Assembly (NCBI GenBank): GCA_964451955.1
Contig: CAYVKG010000059.1
Coordinates: 1-28,660 of the forward strand
Source of the DNA: JAPLNB01 sp964451955
GTDB lineage: Bacteria > Planctomycetota > Phycisphaerae > Tepidisphaerales > Tepidisphaeraceae
DNA: 28,660 bases
Reading direction: 5' to 3'
Shown here: one piece after another, positions 15,971 to 23,170 of the stretch
Layout: each line of letters opens with the position of its first letter
Position numbering within the stretch: position 1 is the first letter of the stretch
Translations under genes and position numbers: made by a program
The notes under the pieces: model-generated
What the model was told of the DNA's origin: nothing
The model's database searches: none
What the model saw: the letters and a program-made list of their open reading frames with translations, nothing else

Positions 15971-17020
15971 TTAGTCGGGTGATTGGAAGAGGGTTTGGTC
16001 ATCGGGGGGTTCGTTGGGCGGGGTGTATTTGAGGCCGAGGTGTTGGTAAGCGGATTGGGTGGCGCGTCGGCCCTGGCGTGTTCGTGTGACGAGAGCGGTT
16101 TGGAGGAGGTAGGGTTCGATGACGTCGACGAGGGTGTCGACTTCTTCGCCCATGGTAGCGGCGATGGCTTCGACGCCTGCGGGGCCGCCGTTGTAGATTT
16201 CGATGAGGGTACGGAGGAAGGCGCGGTCCTGTTCGTCGAGGCCGCGGTTGTCGATGCCTTCGAGTTGGAGGGCGTCCTGGGCGACTTGCAGGGTGAGTTT
16301 GCCATTTGCCTTGACGGCGGCGTAGTCGCGGACGCGTCGGAGGAGTCGGTTGGCGATGCGGGGTGTGCCGCGGCTGCGTCGGGCGAGTTCCCAGAGGGCC
16401 TGGTCATCGGCGTGGAGTTTGAGGATATGGGCGTTGGCCTGGAGGATTTTGTGGAGGTCATGGGGCTGGTAGAAGTCGATGTGGCTGGAGATGCCGAAGC
16501 GGCTGCGCATGGGACCTGTGAGGAGGCCGATGCGGGTGGTGGCGCCGATGAGCGTGAAGGGGGGTATGGGCATGGTGATGGTACGGGCGTGCATGCCGGC
16601 GTCGAGGGTGATATCGACTTTGTAGTCTTCCATGGCGGGGTAGAGGTATTCTTCGACGATGGCGGGGAGCCGGTGGATTTCGTCGATGAAGAGGACGTCG
16701 CCGAGCTGGAGTTTGGTGAGGATTCCGACGAGGTCGGCGCCTTTGGTAAGTGCGGGGCCATTGGTGACGTGGACTTGGGCGTGGACTTCGTTGGCGATGA
16801 CGTGGGCGAGGGTGGTTTTTCCGAGTCCTGGGGGTCCATGGAGGAGGACGTGTTCGACGGGTTCTTTGCGTCCCTTGGCGGCTTCGACAGCGATGCGGAG
16901 TTTGAGGATGAGGGTTTCCTGGCCGATGTACTGGGAGAAGTTTTGGGGGCGTAGGGCGTAGTTGAAGCGGTTTTCGTCGTCGGACTGTGATTCGGCGGAG
17001 ACTATGCGTTCGCGGGGCAT
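15971..17020 (-). CDS. ruvB: Holliday junction branch-migration motor RuvB
   Basis: AAA+ helicase motor that, with RuvA, drives branch migration of Holliday junctions. At 349 aa it has normal length. It shows the family N-terminus ALRPQNFSQYIGQE, Walker A GPPGLGKTT (62-70), Walker B FIDEIH (111-116), sensor 1 IGATTRIGLLTGPMRSRFG, and the C-terminal winged-helix region with NGGPAGVEAIAATMGEE and EPYLLQ. It is last of the ruvC-ruvA-ruvB series, starting 43 bp after ruvA. No Shine-Dalgarno site is visible before the ATG at 17020. The gene converges on trxB with 52 bp between the stops. Confidence 0.98.
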   Translation of the reverse strand: MPRERIVSAESQSDDENRFNYALRPQNFSQYIGQETLILKLRIAVEAAKGRKEPVEHVLLHGPPGLGKTTLAHVIANEVHAQVHVTNGPALTKGADLVGILTKLQLGDVLFIDEIHRLPAIVEEYLYPAMEDYKVDITLDAGMHARTITMPIPPFTLIGATTRIGLLTGPMRSRFGISSHIDFYQPHDLHKILQANAHILKLHADDQALWELARRSRGTPRIANRLLRRVRDYAAVKANGKLTLQVAQDALQLEGIDNRGLDEQDRAFLRTLIEIYNGGPAGVEAIAATMGEEVDTLVDVIEPYLLQTALVTRTRQGRRATQSAYQHLGLKYTPPNEPPDDQTLFQSPD

Positions 17021-17063
17021 ATTGGGGGAGTTATAGCAGAGTTAGGGTTAAGGGGTAAGGGGT

Positions 17064-17687
17064 TTATGGGCGGGCGGTGCGTAGGCGGAGCATTTCGCGG
17101 AGGAGTGCGTCGGAGGATTTGAGGTCGGGGTGGTTTTGGCGGGCGCGGTCGAGGAGTCGTTCGGCGAGAGCGCGGGGTTCGCCCATGTGTGCTGGGTGGG
17201 CATGTCCCTCTATGGGTGGCGGTGGGGGGGGGGGGGGGGCGGGTTTGCGGGTTTGTTCGGTGGCGAAGGCGGACATTTTGCCGGCGAGTTCGGCGATGAT
17301 GAGTTCGGCGGTACGTTTACCGATGCCTTTGAGGCCGACGAGGAAGCGGGCGTCTTTGGATTCGATGGCCTGAGCGATCTGGCCGATGGGGACGGTGAGG
17401 GCGCGGAGGGCGGTTTTGGGGCCGATGCCTTTGACCATGGTGAAGAGGTTGAAGAAGGATCGGTCGGGTTGGCGTAGGAAGCCGATGAGTCGGGGTTCGA
17501 GGTTACCGCGAGTGGGATCGCCTTCGAGGTAGAGGATGGTATGGAGGGTGATTTCCTGGTTGAGGCTGAGTTGGAGTTCGGAGGAGTCGGCGGCGGGGAC
17601 GAGGAGATCGTAGAGGACGGGTCCGACCTGGAGTTGGACGAGGCCGTCGTGGACGAGTCGGAGTTGCCCGGTGAGAGCGGAGATCAT
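17064..17687 (-). CDS. ruvA: Holliday junction DNA-binding protein RuvA
   Basis: Binds four-way junctions as a tetramer and loads RuvB. The 207-aa protein has an OB-fold N-terminus (MISALTGQLR to about 64), two helix-hairpin-helix motifs VKGIGPKTAL (85-94) and LKGIGKRTAE (119-128), and a C-terminal three-helix domain (about 170-203) that contacts RuvB. The linker carries PAPPPPPPPPIE (149-160), encoded partly by a run of sixteen C residues. The start at 17687 matches the family N-terminus; the frame is open above it but that part is the ruvC shadow. No ribosome site is visible. It begins 34 bp after ruvC. Confidence 0.97.
   Translation of the reverse strand: MISALTGQLRLVHDGLVQLQVGPVLYDLLVPAADSSELQLSLNQEITLHTILYLEGDPTRGNLEPRLIGFLRQPDRSFFNLFTMVKGIGPKTALRALTVPIGQIAQAIESKDARFLVGLKGIGKRTAELIIAELAGKMSAFATEQTRKPAPPPPPPPPIEGHAHPAHMGEPRALAERLLDRARQNHPDLKSSDALLREMLRLRTARP
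17224..17239 (-). repeat. Run of 16 C (plus-strand G) inside ruvA
   Basis: Homopolymer in the linker between the junction-binding part and the RuvB-contact domain of RuvA. Length changes not divisible by three would cut off the C-terminal domain. As sequenced, the frame is intact. Confidence 0.92.
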
Positions 17688-17721
17688 GGTTTTGGTGGTG
17701 TACTGAAGGGGTTTTAGGGTT

Positions 17722-18219
17722 TTAGCATAAGGGAGAGGCTCTGCGGTCGGCAATATGTCGGCCGCAGCAGAGAGCGACGGCGAGGGCGTCGGCGACGTCG
17801 GGTGGTTCGGGGGCTTTTTTGAGAGACCAGAGGGATTGGATGGCGCGTTGGACTTGGGTTTTTCCGGCGTGGCCGTGACCGACGACGGCCTGTTTGACGC
17901 GGTTGGCGGCGAATTCGTGGATGGGGAGGGCATGGCGGTGAGCGACGAGGAGGATGACGCCACGGGCGTGTGCCATGAGGATTGCGGTTCGTGGGTGGCC
18001 GTAATGTGCGTAGAGTTGTTCGACGGCGCAGAGGTTGGGGGAGTATTCGTGGATGAGGGCTTCGAGTTCGGCTTCGAGTTCGAGGAGGCGGTGGGGGATG
18101 GGTGATTTATCGCGGAGGCGGATGACCCCCCCTACCACGAGCGTAGGCCGGAGGAGTTTCCAGTCGACGACGCCGTAGCCGGTCAAGCGAAGGCCAGGGT
18201 CGATTCCGAGGATGCGCAT
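17722..18219 (-). CDS. ruvC: Holliday junction resolvase RuvC
   Basis: Endonuclease that cuts four-way junctions symmetrically as a dimer. The 165-aa protein keeps all four acidic catalytic residues: D7 in GIDPG, E67 in AVEQLY, and D141 and D144 in PPDVADALAVAL. The basic stretch ANRVKQAVVGHGHAGKTQVQ is also family-typical. The start is the ATG at 18219 (MRILGIDPG). It lies 10 bp after cysS and 34 bp before ruvA, giving a complete ruvCAB set in one transcription unit. Confidence 0.97.
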   Translation of the reverse strand: MRILGIDPGLRLTGYGVVDWKLLRPTLVVGGVIRLRDKSPIPHRLLELEAELEALIHEYSPNLCAVEQLYAHYGHPRTAILMAHARGVILLVAHRHALPIHEFAANRVKQAVVGHGHAGKTQVQRAIQSLWSLKKAPEPPDVADALAVALCCGRHIADRRASPLC

Positions 18220-18229
18220 GGTGAGGGTT

Positions 18230-19738
18230 TTAATCCTTTCGCCAGACGGTTGCGTCGGCGCGGTCTTCGAGGGTGACGCCGATTTCGAGGAGGCCTTTGC
18301 GGATGGCGTCGGCGAGGGCGAAGTTTTTGTCTTTTCGGGCGTCCTGCCGGAGTTTGATGAGGAGTTGCATGAGTTGGGCGATAAGAGCGGCGTCTTTGCC
18401 GTCGGCCTTGGCGGCGTTTTTTCGGAAGAGTCCGAGGATGAAGCCCAGTTTGCGGAGGGTGACGACAGCGGCGGCGGCGGCTTGTTTTTTGTCGGGGTTT
18501 TTGTCGCGTTCGAGGTCGTATTTCTCGATGAAGGCGTTGATTTCTCCGGCGAGTTCATGCATGACGGCGATGGCGCCGGCGGTATTGAAGTCATCGTCCA
18601 TCATTTCGGTGAATTTGAGTTTGTATTGGAGGACGGCGCGAGCGAAGGGTCCCATTTCGCCGTCGATGATGGGTCCGGCGGCGTGGTCCATATCGGGGAC
18701 GGTGTCCGGGAGATCGGCGTTGAGGATGCGAGCGATGCGTTCGAAGAGGCGGGAGAAGGTACTGAGTCCTTTTTTCGCGTTGGTGATGACGTCGTCGTTG
18801 AATTCGATGGGTCTGCGATAGTGTGTGCTGAGCAGGAGGTAGCGGAGGAGGTCTGCGCCGTGTTCGTGGATGAGTTGTTGTGCGGGGACGACATTACCGA
18901 TGCTGCCGCTCATTTTCTCATCGGCCCACTGACCGCTGGCGAGTTTGGTTTTGATTCGAGTGAGGCCGTTGTGGAGCCAGTAACGGACGAAGGTTTTTCC
19001 GGTGGCGCACTCGGTCTGAGCGAGTTCGTTTTCGTGGTGGGGGAACAGGAGATCGAGTCCGCCGCCGTGGAAGTCGAAGGTTTCGCCGAGGTATTTGGTG
19101 GACATGGCGGAGCATTCGATATGCCATCCTGGTCGTCCTTTACCCCAGGGGGAATCCCAGGTGGGTTCGCCGGGTTTAGCGGCTTTCCAGAGGGCGAAAT
19201 CGGCGGGGTTTCGTTTTCCGGAGGCCTCGGTGGTTCGGAGTCCGGACTCCTGATCTTCGACTTTTCTGTGTGAGAGCTTGCCGTATTCGGGGTCGCTGGA
19301 GACATCGAACCAGACGTTTCCGTCGGCGACGTAGGCATGTTTTCGTTGGATGAGTTTCTGGCAGATGTCGATGATTTCGTGGATGTGCTCGGAGGCTTTT
19401 GGGAAGCGGTCGATGGTATCGATGCCGAGTTGTCGGAGGCAATCGAAGTACTCGGTGGTGTACTTGTCGGCGAGTGCCTGGACGCTGGCATTGAGTTTTT
19501 GGGCGGCGTCGATGAGTTTGTCTTCGACGTCGGTGATATTGACGATCCAGGTGACTTCGAAGCCTTTGTAGAGGAGGTAGCGTTTGATGGCGTCGAAGAT
19601 GATGGGGCCGACCATATGTCCGATGTGTGGGGACTTATAGACGGTGGGTCCGCAGAGGTACATGCCGACTTTTCCGGGGCGTACGGGTTCGAAGAGTTCT
19701 TTTTGTTTAGTGAGGCTGTTATAGACTCGGAGGCTCAT
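18230..19738 (-). CDS. cysS: Cysteinyl-tRNA synthetase CysS
   Basis: Class I aminoacyl-tRNA synthetase charging tRNA-Cys, 502 aa. The HIGH motif is at 38-41 and the zinc ligands of the family are all present: C29 (LCGPTVY), C209 (HIECSAMS), H234 and E238 (PHHENE). The second signature reads KMSGS (275-279) instead of KMSKS, so the lysine that usually contacts ATP is a glycine; the first lysine is kept. The segment just ahead of it (LTRIKTKLASGQWADE) seems slightly longer than in E. coli. The C-terminal helical domain is intact. The start at ATG 19738 gives MSLRVYNSLT, typical for the family; upstream codons are the ispF shadow. It starts 43 bp after ispF. Confidence 0.97.
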   Translation of the reverse strand: MSLRVYNSLTKQKELFEPVRPGKVGMYLCGPTVYKSPHIGHMVGPIIFDAIKRYLLYKGFEVTWIVNITDVEDKLIDAAQKLNASVQALADKYTTEYFDCLRQLGIDTIDRFPKASEHIHEIIDICQKLIQRKHAYVADGNVWFDVSSDPEYGKLSHRKVEDQESGLRTTEASGKRNPADFALWKAAKPGEPTWDSPWGKGRPGWHIECSAMSTKYLGETFDFHGGGLDLLFPHHENELAQTECATGKTFVRYWLHNGLTRIKTKLASGQWADEKMSGSIGNVVPAQQLIHEHGADLLRYLLLSTHYRRPIEFNDDVITNAKKGLSTFSRLFERIARILNADLPDTVPDMDHAAGPIIDGEMGPFARAVLQYKLKFTEMMDDDFNTAGAIAVMHELAGEINAFIEKYDLERDKNPDKKQAAAAAVVTLRKLGFILGLFRKNAAKADGKDAALIAQLMQLLIKLRQDARKDKNFALADAIRKGLLEIGVTLEDRADATVWRKD

Positions 19739-19781
19739 AGTATTGACCGTTAGCAGATGGTAGTGGGGCGTTCGAGTTTTA

Positions 19782-20270
19782 TCATTTTCGGGCCAAGAGG
19801 ACGACGGCGTGGCAGGCGATGGCCTGGCCGGAACCGACGGCGTCGCATTTTTCGTTGGTACCGGCCTTGATGTTGACGGGGGCGTGGAGGAGTTGTGAGA
19901 GGTGTTGGGCGATACGGGGTTTGAAGGATTTGAGGAGGGGTCTTTCGGCGAGGATGGTGAGGTCGACATTGACGAGGCGGAAGTGTGCCTTTTGAGCGTG
20001 GGAGCAGGCGGCGTCGAGGAAGAGTGTGCTGGGGGCGTTTTTCCATTGGGGGTCGGAGTTTGGGAACCAATCACCGATATCTCCGAGGGCGAGAGCGCCG
20101 AGGATGGCATCGACGATGGCATGGATGACGACGTCGCCGTCGGAGTGAGAGATGGGTGAGCGATCGGAGCTGACGGGGATACCGCCGAGGACGAGATTGC
20201 CGCCGTTCTGGAGGCGGTGGATATCGTAGCCGAGTCCGACGCGGAAGGGGATGTCGTGGTTGGTGGTCAT
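19782..20270 (-). CDS. ispF: 2-C-methyl-D-erythritol 2,4-cyclodiphosphate synthase IspF
   Basis: Makes the cyclic diphosphate intermediate of the MEP isoprenoid pathway from CDP-methylerythritol phosphate. The 162-aa trimeric enzyme shows GYDIHRL with metal ligands D16 and H18, the third ligand H49 in HSDGDVVIHA, then LGALALGDIGDWFP, and the C-terminal KAGTNEKCDAVGSGQAIACHAV, matching the family's (A)T-T-E-K-G-R-G region. It starts 4 bp after the stop of the NtrC-type regulator, without its own clear ribosome site, which suggests translational coupling. cysS follows, an arrangement common in bacteria. Confidence 0.97.
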   Translation of the reverse strand: MTTNHDIPFRVGLGYDIHRLQNGGNLVLGGIPVSSDRSPISHSDGDVVIHAIVDAILGALALGDIGDWFPNSDPQWKNAPSTLFLDAACSHAQKAHFRLVNVDLTILAERPLLKSFKPRIAQHLSQLLHAPVNIKAGTNEKCDAVGSGQAIACHAVVLLARK

Positions 20271-20274
20271 GGGC

Positions 20275-21657
20275 TTAGTCGGAGAGTTGGTACTCTTTGA
20301 TTTTGCGGTAGAGGGTTCGTTCGCCGATGCCGAGTAGTTTAGCGGCCTGTTCGCGATTTCCGTTGACCATTTTGAGGGTATTTCGGATGAGTTCTTTTTC
20401 GGCCTGAGTGATGCTGATGCCGACGAGGTTGTTCATTTCGGCGGCGGCGGCGGTGTGGCTGGAGGGGCGGATGTCCGGGGGGAGGCTATCGATGCCGAGC
20501 CTAGGTTGTGAGGAGAGGACGACCATATTTTCGACGACGTTTTTGAGTTGTCGGACATTTCCGGGCCAGGGGAAGCTCATGAGGACCTGCTGGGCGTCGG
20601 GTTGGATGCCGTCGATTTTTTTGGAGTACTTATCGGCGGCCTGCTGAAGGAAGAAGTGGGTGAGGAGGGGGATATCTTCGCGGCGTTCGCGAAGCGGTGG
20701 GATGAGGAGTGTGACGCCCTTGATGCGGAAGAAGAGGTCTTCGCGGAAGCGTTTTTCGGCGACCATTTCGTCGAGGTGTCTGTTGGTGGCGCTGATGAGT
20801 CGGACATCAACGCGAATGGGGTCATTTGAGCCAAGTCGCACGACTTCGCCGTTTTCGAGGACGCGGAGGAGTTTGGCCTGCATGCTGTGGGGCATATCGC
20901 CGATCTCGTCCATGAAGAGGGTTCCTTCGTCGGCGTGTTCGAAACGGCCCGCGCGTTCGCCTTGAGCGCCGGTGAAGGCGCCTTTGACGTGTCCGAAGAG
21001 TTCATCTTCGAGGATGCTTTCGCTGAGTCCTGCGCAGTTGAGAGCGACGAGGCGGTTTTTTCGTCGGCGGGAGTTATTGTGTATGGCATGAGCGATGAGT
21101 TCTTTGCCGGTGCCGCTTTCGCCCATGATGAGGACGGGGATGTCGCTGGAGGCGACTTGTCGGGCGGTCTGGACGACGTTGCGCATAGCGGCGCTGGTTC
21201 CGACGATGCCTTCGAAGCCGGCATCGCCGACGATTTGGGCCTGTAGGACCTGGTTTTGTTTTTGGAGGAAGGCTTTTTCGGCGGCGCGGTTGACTTGGGT
21301 GCGGAAGTACTCGAGATCGAGGGGTTTTTCGATGTAGTCGTAGGCGCCTTGAGCGATGGCGGTTTTGCAGGTGGGGATATCGGCGTGTGCGGTGACGAGG
21401 AGGACGGGTGGAGGGGGGTCGGCCTGCCTGGCGATATCGAGCAACTGGAGGCCATCGCGATTGCCGTCCATGACGAGGTCTGTGACGATGACGTCGTAGG
21501 ATTTGTTGTCGAGACGGGAGCGGGCATCGGCGAGGCTATAGGCGAGGTCGCAGCGGTGTCCGAGGCGTTCGAGGGCATCGGACATGACCTGGGCATGGTC
21601 GCGTTCATCATCGACGACGAGTATATGGGCTTTATGGAGGTTCGGATCGGAGATCAT
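20275..21657 (-). CDS. NtrC-family sigma-54 response regulator
   Basis: 460-aa transcription activator with three domains. The receiver domain (about 10-125) has VVDDE, phospho-acceptor D60 in VIVTDLVMDG, T89 and K111. The AAA+ sigma-54 contact domain (about 150-385) has Walker A GESGTGKE (179-186), GAFTGA (226-231), Walker B FMDEIG (248-253) and the arginine-finger region FREDLFFRI. The C-terminal Fis-type helix-turn-helix is QAAKLLGIGERTLYRKIKEY (about 437-456). It should activate sigma-54 promoters when phosphorylated, probably by the kinase encoded just upstream. AGGA lies about nine bases before the ATG. Targets are unknown. Confidence 0.96.
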   Translation of the reverse strand: MISDPNLHKAHILVVDDERDHAQVMSDALERLGHRCDLAYSLADARSRLDNKSYDVIVTDLVMDGNRDGLQLLDIARQADPPPPVLLVTAHADIPTCKTAIAQGAYDYIEKPLDLEYFRTQVNRAAEKAFLQKQNQVLQAQIVGDAGFEGIVGTSAAMRNVVQTARQVASSDIPVLIMGESGTGKELIAHAIHNNSRRRKNRLVALNCAGLSESILEDELFGHVKGAFTGAQGERAGRFEHADEGTLFMDEIGDMPHSMQAKLLRVLENGEVVRLGSNDPIRVDVRLISATNRHLDEMVAEKRFREDLFFRIKGVTLLIPPLRERREDIPLLTHFFLQQAADKYSKKIDGIQPDAQQVLMSFPWPGNVRQLKNVVENMVVLSSQPRLGIDSLPPDIRPSSHTAAAAEMNNLVGISITQAEKELIRNTLKMVNGNREQAAKLLGIGERTLYRKIKEYQLSD

Positions 21658-21703
21658 TGCAGGTTATCCTAGCGTCGAGCATGGGAGAATGTAACGGATG
21701 GTG

Positions 21704-22492
21704 TCAGTGAAGTGGAAGTCGGAGGGCGAAATCGGAGCCTTTTCCGGGTTCGCTGGTGATGGTGACGGTGCCGCCGTGTTCGAGGGCGATGCGGCGGGTC
21801 ATAGCGAGTCCGAGGCCGGTGCCGCCGCGTTTAGTGGAGTAATAGGCGTCGAAGATTTTGTCGAGTTTTTCGGGGGGTATTCCGGAGCCGGTGTCGATGA
21901 CGTCGATGACGCCGTGGGTGGCGGTTTTGGAGACGGCGAGGATGAGTTCGCCGCCGTTGGGCATAGCCTGGATGGCGTTGAGGACGAGGTTGAGGACAGC
22001 CTGTTTGAGGAGTCTTTCATCGGCGGAGAGGGAGACGTTTTCCGGGGCAGGTTTGAGTCGGAGTTGGACTTTTTGCTGTTGGGCCTGAGGGAGGAGGAAG
22101 TCGACCATTTCTTCGCAGAGGCGGTTGAGTTCGACGTTTTTTTTGTCGAGTTCCATTTTACCGGCGTAACGGAGGAATCCGTCGAGGATATCGCGGAGGC
22201 GGCTGGTTTCGCGTTCGCAGGTAGCCAAGCGGCTTGTCAGGCGGCTGTGAGGGGGGTTGTCGTGTTGGAGTTCTTCGAGGAGGAGTTGGAGGTTGAGTTG
22301 GACGGTGGAGAGGGGGTTTTTGATTTCGTGGGCGAGGCCGCCAGTGAGGGTACCGAGTTCGGCGAGGCGTTCGGCGTGTTTGGCGCGGTCGATCAAGCGG
22401 CGCATGCGGCGATAGGCCAAGGCGCCGACGCAAGCGGAGAGGGCGAGGGCGGTGATGCATCCGGCGAGTAGTCCCCAAGCGAAGGAACCCAT
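21704..22492 (-). CDS. Sensor histidine kinase of the NtrC-type pair
   Basis: 262-aa kinase. One N-terminal TM helix (about 4-27) is followed directly by a HisKA domain with phospho-acceptor H55 in GGLAHEIKNPLS and a HATPase domain with the N-box LNLVLNAIQAM, DTGSGIP (200-206) and GGTGLGLA (223-230). There is no periplasmic or PAS sensor domain, so the signal may come through a partner or the membrane itself. It lies 46 bp before the NtrC-type regulator, its likely partner, and 49 bp after the cold-shock-domain gene. No clear ribosome site precedes the ATG at 22492. Confidence 0.95.
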   Translation of the reverse strand: MGSFAWGLLAGCITALALSACVGALAYRRMRRLIDRAKHAERLAELGTLTGGLAHEIKNPLSTVQLNLQLLLEELQHDNPPHSRLTSRLATCERETSRLRDILDGFLRYAGKMELDKKNVELNRLCEEMVDFLLPQAQQQKVQLRLKPAPENVSLSADERLLKQAVLNLVLNAIQAMPNGGELILAVSKTATHGVIDVIDTGSGIPPEKLDKIFDAYYSTKRGGTGLGLAMTRRIALEHGGTVTITSEPGKGSDFALRLPLH

Positions 22493-22541
22493 GGGGTAAG
22501 TGATACCGGAAATTGTGGCGGTGGTCGATGGGAGTGGGGGC

Positions 22542-22847
22542 TCACTGGGGCATTAGGGACGGTTTTGAGGGGGCAGGCGTGGGCGTGGAGCGTTTTTTGA
22601 CGGCGGATTTGGGTGTTGGGTTGGCCGGGGAGGCGGGCGGGGTGGAGTTTGGGAGTCGTTGGACCTGTTCGGCGGCGGGTCCTTTGGGTCCGTCGACCTG
22701 GAGGAACTGGACTTTCTGGCCTTGTTTGAGTGAGCGGAATCCCTGGGCGACGATGGAGGAGAAGTGGACGAAGACGTCTTGGCCATGGGGATTGAGGATG
22801 AAACCGAAGCCCTTTTTTGCGTTGAACCACTTGACGGTGCCGACCAC
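22542..22847 (-). CDS. Cold-shock-domain RNA-binding protein with basic Pro-rich tail
   Basis: 101-aa protein. The first 65 residues are a cold-shock domain with GTVKWFNAKKGFGFI (RNP1, about 11-17) and DVFVHFS (RNP2, about 24-30), binding single-stranded RNA or DNA. A Pro/Ser/Lys tail (about 66-101, with KSAVKKRS) is an addition over the 65-70-aa bacterial norm. The GTG at 22847 is chosen because GGGAGG lies seven bases ahead and the domain begins at once; upstream in-frame ATGs have no such site. It is the first gene of a long minus-strand series and has a leader of about 210 nt from an extended -10 promoter. Confidence 0.93.
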   Translation of the reverse strand: MVGTVKWFNAKKGFGFILNPHGQDVFVHFSSIVAQGFRSLKQGQKVQFLQVDGPKGPAAEQVQRLPNSTPPASPANPTPKSAVKKRSTPTPAPSKPSLMPQ

Positions 22848-23061
22848 GATGAGACCTCCCGAACAAAGAGCGGCCATGTGAAGCCCCCGAGCCAGCCCGA
22901 GGAGGGCGAGCCGGTGATGCAACGAAGCGCCGCATGCGACAGCAGTCGGGACGCGCGAGCGTAGGAACGAGCGGACCGAACCCCGGGGAGTGGAAAGCTG
23001 TCGCCAACCCGCGAAAGAAATCCCCAGCGTGGATCCCCGTGCCACTGTCCCAAGGGGACGA
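22848..23061 (-). promoter_or_regulatory. Long 5' leader of the cold-shock-domain gene
   Basis: About 214 nt of GC-rich, structure-prone sequence between the proposed transcript start and the GTG. Short perfect stems are visible, for example GCCC/GGGC around a five-base loop near 22895-22910 and the palindrome CGCATGCG near 22931. Long leaders in cold-shock genes such as E. coli cspA act as RNA thermosensors; a similar role here is inference. The leader is open in one frame (to an ATG at 23045) but without a ribosome site. Confidence 0.5.
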
Positions 23062-23067
23062 GGGCAG

Positions 23068-23095
23068 ATGATATCAAATTATGGACATTGTGCAA
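23068..23095 (-). promoter_or_regulatory. Extended -10 promoter for the csp-to-ruvB series
   Basis: On the minus strand, TTGCAC (23090-23095) and TATCAT (23068-23073) have a 16-bp spacer, and TGA directly ahead of the -10 gives an extended TGnTATCAT. It lies in a short AT-rich island within GC-rich sequence, just beyond the stop of the upstream operon. This is the best promoter match in the window. Confidence 0.6.
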
Positions 23096-23170
23096 CTGAT
23101 GAGTCAGGGGGATGGTGCACAGAGTTAGGCGGCAACAATGTCAAAGGGGAAGGGGCTGAAGGAGGGAGAG

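Noticed and set aside
17688..17963. N-terminal extension of RuvA
   Set aside because: Reads Ser/Pro-rich sequence out of frame over ruvC; RuvA begins at MISALTGQ.
22848..23045. N-terminal extension of the cold-shock-domain protein from ATG 23045
   Set aside because: No ribosome site there, Arg/Leu-rich sequence unlike the family, and a strong site precedes GTG 22847.
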